A stretch of DNA of 64,000 bases from CAZKAP01 sp964550895 (GCA_964550895.1 CAZKAP010000012.1:1-64000); one strand, 5' to 3'. Counted from the stretch's first letter, positions 1 through 8,816 are shown. Notes: a model not told the origin generated them from the sequence alone. Made by a program: numbers and translations.

Positions 1-1
1 G

Positions 2-199
2 GGGGATAATTACAAGTACGCTGGCAGCGACAATTTGGACGAGGTAGGCTGGTATGATGGTAATTCAGGGGGAAGTACCCATGCAGTAGGACAGAAGCGG
101 GCCAATGGCTATGGCTTGTATGACATGAGCGGGAACGTATGGGAGTGGTGCGCGGATAACTGGCATGGGGTGGCCGCGGACTTGATGGCAGGAAGGTAG
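2..199 (+). pseudogene. Formylglycine-generating-enzyme (SUMF1/FGE-sulfatase) domain fragment, C-terminus missing
   Basis: The frame is open from the window edge and reads as the late part of an FGE-sulfatase domain: YKYAGSDNLDEVGWYDGN followed by a GYGLYDMSGNVWEWCADNW block, which is the family's hallmark. In intact members this block is followed by an arginine-rich segment with a GGSW motif and a final GFR(L/V) motif. Here the frame reaches TAG only 13 codons after the WEWCADNW motif, and no GGSW-like coding is visible in any frame of the next 150 bases. I therefore call it a broken gene or a gene whose 3' end was replaced. The 5' part lies outside the window, so function (sulfatase maturation, gliding-lipoprotein-like, or a ligand-binding C-type-lectin-like fold) cannot be told. 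Confidence 0.7.
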
Positions 200-330
200 C
201 CAAGCTTGCTTGAGCGGACGGCTAAAGCTCCTGCGATTTCCCCCTTCCGGTACTACTCCCGCACAGGCAGGGTTTGCCTTTTTTCCTCCTTTGACTCCAA
301 ACGCGACGGTTCCCTTTCGGGTTGGACATG
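176..330. other. Possible rearrangement junction between two genes that both lack normal C-termini
   Basis: The plus-strand FGE-like frame loses family similarity at about 175, and the minus-strand membrane protein coming from the right loses its hydrophobic, natural-looking sequence at about 325 and gains a charged tail (PEREPSRLESKEEKRQTLPVRE in two parts). The bases between belong convincingly to neither gene. A deletion, a repeat insertion or a recombination event would explain both truncations. This is inferred from the reading frames only; no terminal repeats were found. Confidence 0.35.
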
Positions 331-615
331 GACGTAATAATTCCAAACGAAATAACCGATCAGGTTCGCGGCAACTACCCCAAGTATTTTGTTCAGTACG
401 ATTATGCTCTTAACCTCAGCCCTGTAGGCGATAAACAGGGAAATCACAAAGGCTGCGAATGCACTGATCGCGCCATACATAAGCACTATGGCAGCGGCGG
501 CCAGACCCTGATTATCCCCTGCTCCGGTCAGGTCGGCATATATCAGACCAAGTAGGAAAAAGACAATGATAACCAGGAAGTAATAGAGGAAGGAAGCGGG
601 TTTGAATAAGCTCAT
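253..615 (-). CDS. Small integral membrane protein, unknown function, probably C-terminally altered
   Basis: The 120-residue product has about three membrane segments: residues 8-28 (FLYYFLVIIVFFLLGLIYAD), 38-64 and 75-95 (ILGVVAANLIGYFVWNYYVH). The ATG start gives MSLFKPASF and is the only good one. I do not recognise a named family; it resembles the small conserved membrane proteins of unknown role common in Flavobacteriaceae. The last 20 or so residues are highly charged, lack hydrophobic character and lie in the suspected junction, so the original protein was probably longer or ended differently. It converges on the broken FGE-like fragment. Confidence 0.6.
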   Translation of the reverse strand: MSLFKPASFLYYFLVIIVFFLLGLIYADLTGAGDNQGLAAAAIVLMYGAISAFAAFVISLFIAYRAEVKSIIVLNKILGVVAANLIGYFVWNYYVHVQPEREPSRLESKEEKRQTLPVRE

Positions 616-675
616 AAAGGATATTTTATGATTCTGGCGGCGTAGGTTAACGTTTCTAAATGTGACAATTTGTAC

Positions 676-930
676 CTAGGGGATGCGATCGTAAAACCTT
701 CTCAAATCAGGGTCGAATTCATCCTCCCGAAGAAAACGCCGGCAATGACTGCATTCGGCGATCGCCTTTTTACCCAGCGGTATCAGAGGGATAAAGAAAA
801 AGTGTATAAATCTCTCGTAAACCGTTATACTCTGAGTGCCGACCTGACTGCAGTAGCCGCACTCCACACCCTCTGCCCGGTGGGTGCCTGCCTCTTTTTC
901 CGTAAGTCCGAATATGCCGAAAAAGAACAT
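676..930 (-). CDS. Zinc-ribbon membrane-associated small protein
   Basis: This 84-residue protein carries two Cys-x2-Cys pairs (ECGYC near residue 24 and ECSHC near 60) flanking a short hydrophobic stretch (IHFFFIPLIPLGKKA). That layout, with a Phe-rich segment and PLIPLG between the knuckles, is that of the zinc-ribbon family often annotated as zinc_ribbon_15. The cysteines probably bind one structural zinc. It ends in RFYDRIP. Function unknown. It lies on the same strand as the membrane protein downstream, 60 bases away, and might be cotranscribed with it. Confidence 0.65.
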   Translation of the reverse strand: MFFFGIFGLTEKEAGTHRAEGVECGYCSQVGTQSITVYERFIHFFFIPLIPLGKKAIAECSHCRRFLREDEFDPDLRRFYDRIP

Positions 931-1186
931 ATGCCATTTGATATGTGGTTCAGCAAGTTAGGCCGAAATCCATAAAAAACATGGGGACAGTGCTTATTAA
1001 ATTGCCCGGAAGCCATTGAACGAAGGGAATGGTTACTGGACCGAAAACCGCGGCAGGCCGTATCTCATTGTCATAGCTTAGTCCGAGAATCAGACTGCTG
1101 GATATCCGGACAGGAAATATAAACGGTTTCAAAGCCGAAGGCGAACCATCGCCTCCGAATTCAAAATAGTTCCATTTGTTAAGTGT
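931..1186. other. Gene-free stretch, nothing recognised
   Basis: Short open frames occur on both strands (up to about 60 codons on minus), but none has a recognisable motif, a good start context or coding-like composition. The stretch ends in a plus-oriented hairpin with a T-run, which would fit an unrecognised short plus-strand transcript. No promoter could be assigned confidently. Confidence 0.4.
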
Positions 1187-1213
1187 AAGGCGGCTCGGGA
1201 GGGCCGCTTTTTT
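1187..1213 (+). terminator. Hairpin followed by six T residues
   Basis: The arm AAGGCGGC pairs with GCCGCTTT across an 8-base loop, and a run of T follows on the plus strand. It overlaps the arginase stop codon. No plus-strand gene ends nearby, so it either serves an unseen short plus transcript or acts as a weaker hairpin behind arginase on the minus strand, where the U-tract is poor. Confidence 0.45.
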
Positions 1214-2171
1214 ATGCGTGATGCTCGAGAAAGTACTGCGTTACCTCGTCCAGCACCTCAAAAGCCGTCTCGGCCATGAAGTTCCCCTTGGTATCGAGCA
1301 GGGGGTTTACTTCACATACTTCCAGGCAGATCAGCTTATTGGTGTCGATAATGGCCTTGATGATTTCTTTTACTTCTTCCGGATCGAAGCCCTTCGACAC
1401 AGGTGTACCCGTCCCCCGGGAGATCAGGTCGCAGTCCAGGCTGTCCACGTCGAAGGAGACATAAATATGTTCACAGGATTCCAGGGCGTTCATGGCCTCG
1501 GACAGGCAGTCCCGCATACCCCGGTAACGGGTCTCGGCCACGGTGTAGTTCCGTATGCCCAGTTCGGCGATCAACGCATCCTCGGCGGGTTCGGTATCTC
1601 GTACGCCGAAATAGATCAGGTGTTCCGGGGCTACTTTGGGGCCTTTGAATTCGATGGTCTTCATGCGCTCCCACATCAGCTCGGCCTCGGAAGCCAGCTC
1701 GTTGACCTGATGGGTTTTGTTATCGACACCCAGTGCGGCGGCCAGGGGCATGCCATGGACGTTCCCGGAGGGCGTGGTGTAGGGCGAATGTATGTCGGCA
1801 TGGGCGTCGATCCAGATCACCCCCAGCCGGTCTTTAGGGAAGTGTCCCTTCAGTCCGCTCATGGTGCCCAGGGCGGAAGAGTGATCGCCGGACATGACTA
1901 TGGGAAAGTGCCTTGAACCGAGCACCCGCCTTACGGCTTTTGAGACGCGCTGGCACTGCGTCAGCACGAATTCTACCCGTTTGGCATTCACGATCTTAAC
2001 CTTATCGTAAACGGATTCGTTATCGGCTTTAACGTCCAGGTAGGGGTGCCGGTCGAAGTAATCGTTACCCGCATTGATGGCGGCGATTTCCATGGCGTCT
2101 ATGCCCATGTCGGAACCCCGTGTTCCCGCGCCTATATCGGAGCGGTTTTTAATGATGTGAACGGTCGTCAT
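1212..2171 (-). CDS. Arginase (ureohydrolase family)
   Basis: Predicted to hydrolyse L-arginine to ornithine and urea in the cytoplasm with a binuclear manganese centre. Family metal motifs are all present: GDHSS at about residue 96, WIDAHADIH at 120-128, and SFDVDSLD at about 239-246; VHGMPLA (substrate loop) and EVNP near the C-terminus also match. Length 319 is normal. A TTG lies directly before the chosen ATG, which gives MTTVHIIKNRSDIGAG; the ATG fits better. A TAnnTTTG promoter element lies about 22 bases upstream. It stands alone, separated from the receptor gene upstream by a terminator. Agmatinase or formimidoylglutamase are less likely because the N-terminal and VHGMPLA regions are arginase-like. 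Confidence 0.92.
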   Translation of the reverse strand: MTTVHIIKNRSDIGAGTRGSDMGIDAMEIAAINAGNDYFDRHPYLDVKADNESVYDKVKIVNAKRVEFVLTQCQRVSKAVRRVLGSRHFPIVMSGDHSSALGTMSGLKGHFPKDRLGVIWIDAHADIHSPYTTPSGNVHGMPLAAALGVDNKTHQVNELASEAELMWERMKTIEFKGPKVAPEHLIYFGVRDTEPAEDALIAELGIRNYTVAETRYRGMRDCLSEAMNALESCEHIYVSFDVDSLDCDLISRGTGTPVSKGFDPEEVKEIIKAIIDTNKLICLEVCEVNPLLDTKGNFMAETAFEVLDEVTQYFLEHHA

Positions 2172-2192
2172 CAATTCGGTTTATAGACGGAG

Positions 2193-2200
2193 CAAAAATA
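2193..2200 (-). promoter_or_regulatory. Bacteroidota -7 element TATTTTTG for arginase
   Basis: An exact TAnnTTTG match read on the minus strand, 21 bases from the arginase ATG. No TTG is found at the best -33 spacing. Confidence 0.5.
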
Positions 2201-2205
2201 CGACG

Positions 2206-2230
2206 AAAAAGGCCCCAAACCGGGGCCTTT
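2206..2230 (-). terminator. Rho-independent terminator behind the outer-membrane receptor
   Basis: A perfect nine-base stem (AAAGGCCCC / GGGGCCTTT) with a five-base loop; read on the minus strand it runs into TTTTT. It lies between the receptor stop codon and the arginase promoter, so it isolates the two transcription units. Confidence 0.8.
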
Positions 2231-2341
2231 CAGGGGTGTAGATTAAGTTTGGGCACCCTCAGTAACCGCGGTTCTCGTTTATGCGGTCCGTTGGGTGTAA
2301 TGCGTTGGCCCGGGCGCGATCCTGCCCCCCCTCGCAGGGGT

Positions 2342-4723
2342 TTAGCGACGGCGACCCGAGTATTCCATGGCCTCGCCTTTACCGAAGCCGTAGCTGAAGC
2401 CAAAGGCCAGGAAGCGACCCCGGAAGCGCTCGCTGCGGGATCGGAAATCCTCCTGAGTAATAAATCCTTCTTCGATGCGGGAGGCCAGAGCATCCCGAAC
2501 GCTCAGATTGAGTACCGCCCTGCCTTTCAGCATCTTCTTTCGTACCCCCAGGTCGAGGAAGGCGATTTCCCTTTGTTCTCCCTGTACGGTCTGAACCTCA
2601 GATTGATAATTTCCCGTGGCCTCCACCTCGATGTCCAGTGGCAGCTTCAGTTTGGTGAGAAGCTTGCCCGTCCATTGATCTGCCCGGAAATCGAACAGCT
2701 GGGATTCGAAACTTCCCTGTCGTTCGAACTGGCTGTAATTCAGATCGAGATTCAGGCTCAGCCATTTGGCCGGACTTACCTTGGTGTTGAATTCAATCCC
2801 TGTGGTCCTGTTGGTGCCGATATTATCGGGCCGGGTGGTAGTCACATTGTTCTCAAAGGTGGCTATCCGCTCGATCACGTCGGTGGTGTACCGGTGATAC
2901 ATGCCCAGATTCAGGGGAGTCTTTCCCAGGAAGAGTATAGTAGTGAACTCATAGGAATCGGTAAACTCAGGCATCAGGTTGGGGTTTCCCTGCCGGATGT
3001 TGAAGTTGTTGCGTATGTTAAAAAAAGGGTTGAGATCCCACAGGCGGGGTCGGTACACCCGGCGCGAATACCCCGCCTGCACGGAGAACTTCTCCGAAAA
3101 CTTGAAGGAAGTGAAGGCACTGGGGAACAGGTTGGAATAATCTTGGTCGTTGGCCTCTCCGGTTGTGATCAGTATGGTGTTCAGGTCGGTTTGTTCCATT
3201 CTAAGGCCTGCCTTCACTCCCCATTTGGATCCCTCATAGGCCATGCTGCCGTATACCGCAAATACATCCTGGTCGAATTCGAAGGTATTGGTCAGGTTGG
3301 GATCGGAAATGAAAATGCCGTCTACCAGATCCTGTACTTCGAACTCATTACTGACATCCTGGGTAACGAACTGGCTGCCGGCTTCGGCCGAAACGCTTTC
3401 GGATAAAGGCACCGTGTAGTCGAGCTTTACCGTATAACGGGCCTCCCCGAAGTCGGTTCTCGTTTTCTGGGTATTATCCCGGTTCTCTCCCGATAGGGTG
3501 ACATCTTCGAAGTCCGACGACTGGTCTTTGGCAAAAAAATTGCCCTGGGCGCTGAACAACAGGTTGTGATCTTCGTTATCCCCGAATTCTTTCTTGTATT
3601 GCAGGTCGAACTGAAATTTGGGATTGCTGGCATCGGTAACCTCCGTCCGTTCCCACTCCGAAGTGGTCTCTCCCTGTCCGCTGACGGAGGTAAAATTCGT
3701 TCTCGAGGGCTGGTCCTCCAATTCCAGGGTGACACTTCCGCTCAGGGTCAGCACACTGCTCTCACTGAAGTAGTAGTCCGAGCCCAGCACGAAGTTGTAG
3801 AAGTTTTCATTCCGGAATTCCTCGCCCACGGACAGTATCTGGTTCCCCGTATTCAGATCGGTATTTTCCGCCACCCGATCATCGGGGAGTTCCCGGAATC
3901 CGGTCCCCAGTTGACTGAAGATGTTGAACTTCTCCCCCCGGTAGTTCATGCTGAGGCCAATACTGTTGTTCTCCGGGGCCCCGGTGTTTACCGAAACCGA
4001 GCCGTTAAAGCCACGGCGTTCGTCCTTCTTGATGACGATATTGATGATACCCGAGGTTCCTTCGGCGTCGTATTTGGCGGAAGGATTGGTGATGACCTCG
4101 ATCCGATCGATCATTTCGGCGGTGATGCTCCCCAGGGCGTTGCCCTCTTCACTGGCCAGTATGGAAGGCTTGCCGTTGATGAGTACCTGGACCCCGGAAC
4201 TTCCCCGCAGCGAGATCTGTCCTTCGATATTCACATTGACCGACGGAACATTGTTCAGCACTTCCAGGGCACTCGCACCCGTATTGCTCAGGTCTTTTCC
4301 TACGTTGAACACCCTTTTGTCCAGTTTGAACTCGGTCTGCGAAGCCTCGCCCTGGACGACCACCTCCTCCAGCTGTTCCGCATCCACTTCCAGTTCGATA
4401 ACGCCCAGATCAATCTCCCGGCCCTCGGCATAGGGTCGCGGCACTCTGGCATCCCTGTATCCGATCAGACTTACCCGGATGTAGTAGTTTTCGGCCTTCA
4501 GGACGATGGAAAACGTGCCGTCTTCCCCGGTAGTAGTGCCCGTAATCGGCAGATCGCTGGATGCATCGAAAATGGCGACCGTAGCGTATACGGCCGGAAA
4601 ACCGGTTCCCTTTTCAACTACCTTGCCGGTCAGTGTGATGCCTTCGGATCCGCTTTGTGCTCTCAGGAGTAGTGCGCCGCAGCTTGCGAAGAACAAAAGA
4701 CTGAAAAGAAAGGTTCGAACCAT
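2342..4723 (-). CDS. TonB-dependent outer-membrane receptor, OMP beta-barrel family 3, with carboxypeptidase-like N-terminal domain
   Basis: A 793-residue outer-membrane protein. A signal peptide covers about residues 1-22 (LLFFASCGALLLRAQ). Residues 28-115 form a carboxypeptidase-regulatory-like beta-sandwich (ITLTGKVVEKGTGFPAVYA). A TonB-box-like EEVVVQGEAS follows, then a plug-like region with LRGSSGVQVLINGKPS and the motif ITNPSAKYDAEGTSGIINI, then a long barrel rich in alternating aromatic strands. It ends GKGEAMEYSGRRR, usual for this family rather than a C-terminal Phe. There is no adjacent SusD, so it is not a classical SusCD pair; substrate unknown (peptide, siderophore or other). 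It is divergent from the LytS/LytTR pair, which could control it, but no shared operator was seen. Confidence 0.9.
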   Translation of the reverse strand: MVRTFLFSLLFFASCGALLLRAQSGSEGITLTGKVVEKGTGFPAVYATVAIFDASSDLPITGTTTGEDGTFSIVLKAENYYIRVSLIGYRDARVPRPYAEGREIDLGVIELEVDAEQLEEVVVQGEASQTEFKLDKRVFNVGKDLSNTGASALEVLNNVPSVNVNIEGQISLRGSSGVQVLINGKPSILASEEGNALGSITAEMIDRIEVITNPSAKYDAEGTSGIINIVIKKDERRGFNGSVSVNTGAPENNSIGLSMNYRGEKFNIFSQLGTGFRELPDDRVAENTDLNTGNQILSVGEEFRNENFYNFVLGSDYYFSESSVLTLSGSVTLELEDQPSRTNFTSVSGQGETTSEWERTEVTDASNPKFQFDLQYKKEFGDNEDHNLLFSAQGNFFAKDQSSDFEDVTLSGENRDNTQKTRTDFGEARYTVKLDYTVPLSESVSAEAGSQFVTQDVSNEFEVQDLVDGIFISDPNLTNTFEFDQDVFAVYGSMAYEGSKWGVKAGLRMEQTDLNTILITTGEANDQDYSNLFPSAFTSFKFSEKFSVQAGYSRRVYRPRLWDLNPFFNIRNNFNIRQGNPNLMPEFTDSYEFTTILFLGKTPLNLGMYHRYTTDVIERIATFENNVTTTRPDNIGTNRTTGIEFNTKVSPAKWLSLNLDLNYSQFERQGSFESQLFDFRADQWTGKLLTKLKLPLDIEVEATGNYQSEVQTVQGEQREIAFLDLGVRKKMLKGRAVLNLSVRDALASRIEEGFITQEDFRSRSERFRGRFLAFGFSYGFGKGEAMEYSGRRR

Positions 4724-4899
4724 GATTACCCATTTGCCAACAAAATTGACCTCAATTGTTTAACCCTACAAAGACATTCCTTAAACAACAGACTTTTTCC
4801 CTTGTTTGTAACCGGCTGCCGCAATGGAGATAAATACGTAGTTTACAGACCCAAAACTGCCGTTCGGGAATCGGATTTCCCCGGCATCCGGTCAAATCA

Positions 4900-4907
4900 T
4901 AGCTTTG
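4900..4907 (+). promoter_or_regulatory. -7 element TAGCTTTG before the histidine kinase
   Basis: An exact TAnnTTTG match ending only nine bases before the kinase ATG, so the transcript would have a very short leader or be leaderless. Confidence 0.4.
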
Positions 4908-4915
4908 TTCATTAC

Positions 4916-5929
4916 ATGAAGCGCATTCCTCTCATCAATTACCGGGAACTGGTCTTTCAGCTGGTGTTGCACCTGCTGGTGATGTGGTTTTTCCTATACG
5001 ACTACAGGACCCAGGGACCGTCCTGGGATCGCTTGCCCTTTTTCCTGACCGACGCTGCTGTGGCCCTGGCCACCATGTATATACTGATGCCGCGATTCCT
5101 GTATGCGAAAAAATACGCGATTTTCATCGGGGGTTTCCTGATCCTGCTGTCGGGAAGCATCATGATGGAAGAATGGGTGCTGGAACCGATCATTTATCCC
5201 AATTCGAGGCGGGCCGAACAATTTCCCGGTGTATTTATCACCCTGCTCGGACAATTACCGGTGATCACCATACTGGCCGGGGGGAAATTCGGTTGGGATG
5301 CCTTCAGGAAGCAGCAGGAAATCGACGACCTTCAAATCAGCGTGCAGGAAAGCGAGCTGCAGTTCCTCCGTTCTCAGATTCATCCGCACTTTTTATTCAA
5401 CAATCTCAATAACCTATACTCCTATTCCCTGGAAAACTCACCCAAGACTCCTGAGATCATACTGGAACTCAGCGGCGTACTTCGGTATATGCTGTACGAA
5501 AGCAAGGAGCGTTTCGTACCCCTGGAGAAAGAGCTCAAGCAGTTGGAAAACTTCATCCGCCTGTACAAGATGCAGATCGAACAGCGGGGCAATGTCAATT
5601 TCAGGGTAGGGGAGTATACGAGTGGATACAAGATCGCCCCCCTGATCCTGGTGGTGTTCATTGAGAATGCATTCAAACACAGCCAGTCGGGACAGTCCTC
5701 GGACATCGAGATCGATATCGAGGTGAAGTTCCACAATTCCACACTTACCTTTGAGTGCCGGAACAACTTTGCCCGATCCGAAGTGCGAAACAGCGAGGCC
5801 CAGGGAATTGGGCTGGCCAATGTGCGGAAGCGACTCAAATTGTTGTATCCCCAGAAGCACCGCCTGAAGATTAAAAAGGAAGATCCTACCTTTATCGTTA
5901 AACTCGATTTACTCCTTGAGCGATCTTAA
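4916..5929 (+). CDS. LytS/YehU-type sensor histidine kinase
   Basis: The 337-residue product has four N-terminal membrane segments (roughly residues 12-28, 40-62, 66-84 and 105-122), a short coiled linker (EIDDLQISVQESELQFLRSQ), then the His_kinase (PF06580-type) phosphoacceptor motif IHPHFLFNNLNNL with His156/His158, and a C-terminal ATPase domain with N box IENAFKHS (Asn251) and G box GIGLANVRKRL. No periplasmic sensor domain is visible, so the signal is probably sensed in the membrane. I chose ATG (MKRIPLINYREL); the upstream open frame starts with non-ATG and crosses the promoter. The last codons overlap the response regulator by 14 bases, so the pair is translationally coupled. Confidence 0.9.
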   Translation: MKRIPLINYRELVFQLVLHLLVMWFFLYDYRTQGPSWDRLPFFLTDAAVALATMYILMPRFLYAKKYAIFIGGFLILLSGSIMMEEWVLEPIIYPNSRRAEQFPGVFITLLGQLPVITILAGGKFGWDAFRKQQEIDDLQISVQESELQFLRSQIHPHFLFNNLNNLYSYSLENSPKTPEIILELSGVLRYMLYESKERFVPLEKELKQLENFIRLYKMQIEQRGNVNFRVGEYTSGYKIAPLILVVFIENAFKHSQSGQSSDIEIDIEVKFHNSTLTFECRNNFARSEVRNSEAQGIGLANVRKRLKLLYPQKHRLKIKKEDPTFIVKLDLLLERS

Positions 5930-6638
5930 AGCGATACGATGCATCGTGGTGGAGGATCAGCCGCCCGCCCAGCGTATCCTGAAAAAATTTATTCAGGATG
6001 TGGAGGTACTGGTACTCGAGGGCGTCTTTTCGGACGGCATCAAGGCCATGGATTACCTCAAGGATCACGAGGTCGACCTCATGTTTCTGGATATTCATCT
6101 TCCGAAAATCAACGGTATTGACTTCCTCAAGAGCCTGCCCAAGGCCCCTCCGGTGATCCTGACCACCGCCTATTCGGATTACGCACTCGAGGGTTACGAC
6201 CTGAATGTGGTGGATTACCTGCTCAAACCCTTCTCGTTTCAGCGGTTCTTGCAGGCCGTCAATAAGCTGCCAGCCCGAAATTCAGAAGGGCCCGGTGTGC
6301 GGAAAATCCGGGGTGCGGGCGAGGAAAAAGAACTCTATATCAAATCGGGTCACGAATATGTGCGCGTACATCTGGACGACATCGTGTACATTTCCTCGGA
6401 TACCGACTATACCGAGATTCATCTCAGTAGCCGGAAGGTGCTATCGGGTGAATCCCTCAAGTATTGGATGGAACAATTCGAAGGGCCCCAGTTTCTGCAG
6501 GTTCACCGCTCTTACATCATCAACTGCAACAAGGTTCAGAGCCTGAGCGCCAATCAGGTACGCATGACTGATGATTCAAAAATACCGATCGGTAGAACGT
6601 ACAAGGAGGAAGTTGTCAGGGTCCTATTGGAGCGCTAG
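5916..6638 (+). CDS. LytTR-family response regulator, partner of the upstream kinase
   Basis: A 240-residue DNA-binding regulator. The receiver domain has the acidic pair Glu13-Asp14, phosphoacceptor Asp59 (MFLDIHLP), Thr83/84 and Lys104 (LLKPFSF). After a linker at about 118-135, a LytTR DNA-binding domain runs to the end (LYIKSGHEYVRV, LQVHRSYIINC, IPIGRTYKEEV). The start is TTG inside the end of the kinase gene; no in-frame ATG precedes the receiver core, so TTG is favoured. LytTR proteins usually bind direct repeats upstream of a few target genes; none could be assigned here. The divergent receptor gene is a possible target. Confidence 0.92.
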   Translation: MSDLKAIRCIVVEDQPPAQRILKKFIQDVEVLVLEGVFSDGIKAMDYLKDHEVDLMFLDIHLPKINGIDFLKSLPKAPPVILTTAYSDYALEGYDLNVVDYLLKPFSFQRFLQAVNKLPARNSEGPGVRKIRGAGEEKELYIKSGHEYVRVHLDDIVYISSDTDYTEIHLSSRKVLSGESLKYWMEQFEGPQFLQVHRSYIINCNKVQSLSANQVRMTDDSKIPIGRTYKEEVVRVLLER

Positions 6639-6776
6639 GAACCGGAGGCCGCTCGCGGAATCCATAGATGCTTCCGTCACTAGCGATAAGGCCCCTACGC
6701 ACTTGAAGTTCCTGAGCCATCCCCATCAGGAACACGCCCAATAAGTGGTTATCCCTCTGTTGTTCCCCTTGAATAC

Positions 6777-8816
6777 CTATTCCAACCCGGGTAATTCCAC
6801 CTCTTCCCCCCAAATGTATTTCAGGAACCACTGCCAGTTGTGCCAGGTGGCGGCAAGACGTTCTTTGGGTTTATTGATTCCGTGTCCGAAGCCTTTATAA
6901 ATGTAGAGTTCGCTCTCTACACCTACATCCTGCAGCCCCTGATACAATTCATAGGCATTGGGAACAGGCACCCGCTTATCGAATTCTCCGTGCTGAATCA
7001 GGGTCGGCGTCTGGGCCTGGTTGATGCGGGTCATGGGCGAAGTCAATGCATAGATCTCCGGGTCGGACCAGGGAGTGGCCTTCAGGTATTGTCGGGTGAA
7101 GGGGTGTATATCGGTGTTGACATAATAGGTTGTCCAGTTGGAAATACCGGCTCCCACAGATACGGCCCGGAAGACATCCGAATGGGTGGTGAGGAAGGCC
7201 GAGATGTATCCCCCCTGACTCCAGCCCATACAACCGACCTTATCGGCATCCACCATTCCCTGATCGACTAGATATTCTACACCGGAAAGGACATCCCAGG
7301 CATCCCCCACGCCGAGGTTGCGCACATTCAGGGAACGAAACTCCTCTCCATAACCGGCCGAGCCCCGGTAATTCGGCATCAGGACCAGGGCGCCCTTATT
7401 GAGCCATTGCAGCATCGGGTATACGTAGGCATCGGTGGGCCGGGGCACTGAAATGCCGGTGGGTCCTCCGTGTATGATCACCAGCAGCGGATACTTCTTT
7501 TCGGGATCGTAGTCCTGGGGCTTACTCAAAACCCCTTCGATACGGGTTCCGTCTTTGCTCTGCCAGCAGATCACGTCGCTGTCCGCGTAGGCCCAATCTT
7601 CGATCTGAGTCGTGAAATCGGTCAGCTTTTTCGGCTTGCGAAGACGGGAGTCGCTGAGGTAAACCTCAGGTAGGCCATCGTTCTCCTGTATGATGTAGGC
7701 CATCCGCTTTCCGTCCCGGCTGTACGTGGCATCCAGTATCCGCCTGTGGTCGTTGTGAATGGGGGTGACCCTGCCGTCGGCAGGATTAACGCGAAAGGCC
7801 ATTCGGTGGGTTTTCTGCCATCCCAGTGCGTATAATCCATCCGGGGACCAGCTTGTGAAGCTGAGGTTTTCGTCGAATTCAGCCGCCAGTTCCACAGGCT
7901 CTCCTCCACGGGCACTTACCCGAAAATACCGGTCGTTTTTATAGAAACTCGAGCTGCTGTCGGCCACCGTTGAGCCGAAAAGGATTTCGTCACCGGATGG
8001 GGACCATTCCAGTAGCCCGTCTGAGGTGGGATTTGTAACGACCGGAGTCAACTTGTCCGATTCCGGTTCGTAAAGCGAAATGTCCGACTTCAGGAAGGAA
8101 AGCAACAGGGAATTGGGCTGGTGTTCCAGGGCGATTCGTTTGCCGTCCGGCGACCAGCGAAAGGTGTTGATGTAGAAGTCCAGGCTGTCCAGAAGGGCCC
8201 TGGGCTCCGCCGAGGCCTTGAAGGCCGAGTCGTTGAGTTGGGAGGGGAGGAGCATTCGTCCCAATGAGTTGGGCTCAAAATCGAGCAGCATCAGCTTGTG
8301 GTGGGTAAGCTCGCTATCGTCCGCGGCAAACTTGCCGTAGAGCTCCTCCCGCTTCTTGAGCCGCTCCGACTGCTCCTCGTTTTGCAGGAAAGCGATCTGC
8401 CGGCCGTCCGGCGACCATTCGAAGCGGGTGACCCCGGCCGGGCAATGGGTTAGGGGAAGCGCCTCACCGCCCTGTGCCGAGAGTACATAAATCTGTGTCT
8501 GGTCTCCCCGATCAGAAAGGAAGGCAATCCATTCCCCGTCGGGTGACCACTTGGGTCCGGTGCTGCTTCCGGAGGGGTTGTGGGTGAGCGGAAAGGGTGA
8601 CCGACCGTTCCGGGATAGCCAGAGTTCGGTATCGTAACGGTTTTCCTTCCAGTCGGCACTCCTTACCGTCATGACGACCTGTTGTCCGTCCGGGGATATG
8701 ACGGCGTCGTTTACCCGGTTCAGTGAAATCACTTCTTCGAAAGAGGGGTTATCCTGTGCGCTGAGCAGGCATGGGATCAGGCAGGCCGCCAGTAGGAGGC
8801 AGTAGGGTGCTCTCAT
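6777..8816 (-). CDS. Secreted S9-family prolyl oligopeptidase (acylaminoacyl peptidase-like)
   Basis: A 679-residue exported serine peptidase. Signal peptide at about 1-20 (LLLAACLIPCLLSAQ). Residues 30-400 hold repeated TolB/PD40-type blades with the WSPDG signature occurring many times, forming the beta-propeller. The C-terminal alpha/beta hydrolase has nucleophile Ser533 in GWSQGG, Asp613 (HGEFDKRVP) and His645 (GFGHG), plus the HGGP oxyanion motif. It probably cleaves short or N-blocked peptides in the periplasm. Length is typical of S9C members. It is a single gene; the nearest upstream gene is divergent. Confidence 0.92.
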   Translation of the reverse strand: MRAPYCLLLAACLIPCLLSAQDNPSFEEVISLNRVNDAVISPDGQQVVMTVRSADWKENRYDTELWLSRNGRSPFPLTHNPSGSSTGPKWSPDGEWIAFLSDRGDQTQIYVLSAQGGEALPLTHCPAGVTRFEWSPDGRQIAFLQNEEQSERLKKREELYGKFAADDSELTHHKLMLLDFEPNSLGRMLLPSQLNDSAFKASAEPRALLDSLDFYINTFRWSPDGKRIALEHQPNSLLLSFLKSDISLYEPESDKLTPVVTNPTSDGLLEWSPSGDEILFGSTVADSSSSFYKNDRYFRVSARGGEPVELAAEFDENLSFTSWSPDGLYALGWQKTHRMAFRVNPADGRVTPIHNDHRRILDATYSRDGKRMAYIIQENDGLPEVYLSDSRLRKPKKLTDFTTQIEDWAYADSDVICWQSKDGTRIEGVLSKPQDYDPEKKYPLLVIIHGGPTGISVPRPTDAYVYPMLQWLNKGALVLMPNYRGSAGYGEEFRSLNVRNLGVGDAWDVLSGVEYLVDQGMVDADKVGCMGWSQGGYISAFLTTHSDVFRAVSVGAGISNWTTYYVNTDIHPFTRQYLKATPWSDPEIYALTSPMTRINQAQTPTLIQHGEFDKRVPVPNAYELYQGLQDVGVESELYIYKGFGHGINKPKERLAATWHNWQWFLKYIWGEEVELPGLE

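Noticed and set aside
950..1132. 60-codon minus-strand open frame
   Set aside because: No recognisable motif, no promoter and weak start; treated as chance.
2249..4672. Two long plus-strand frames of 385 and 368 codons
   Set aside because: Antisense shadows of the outer-membrane receptor gene.
4700..4725. GGTTCGAACC, resembling a tRNA T-loop
   Set aside because: Lies in the receptor's first codons and no acceptor or anticodon stem can be built around it.
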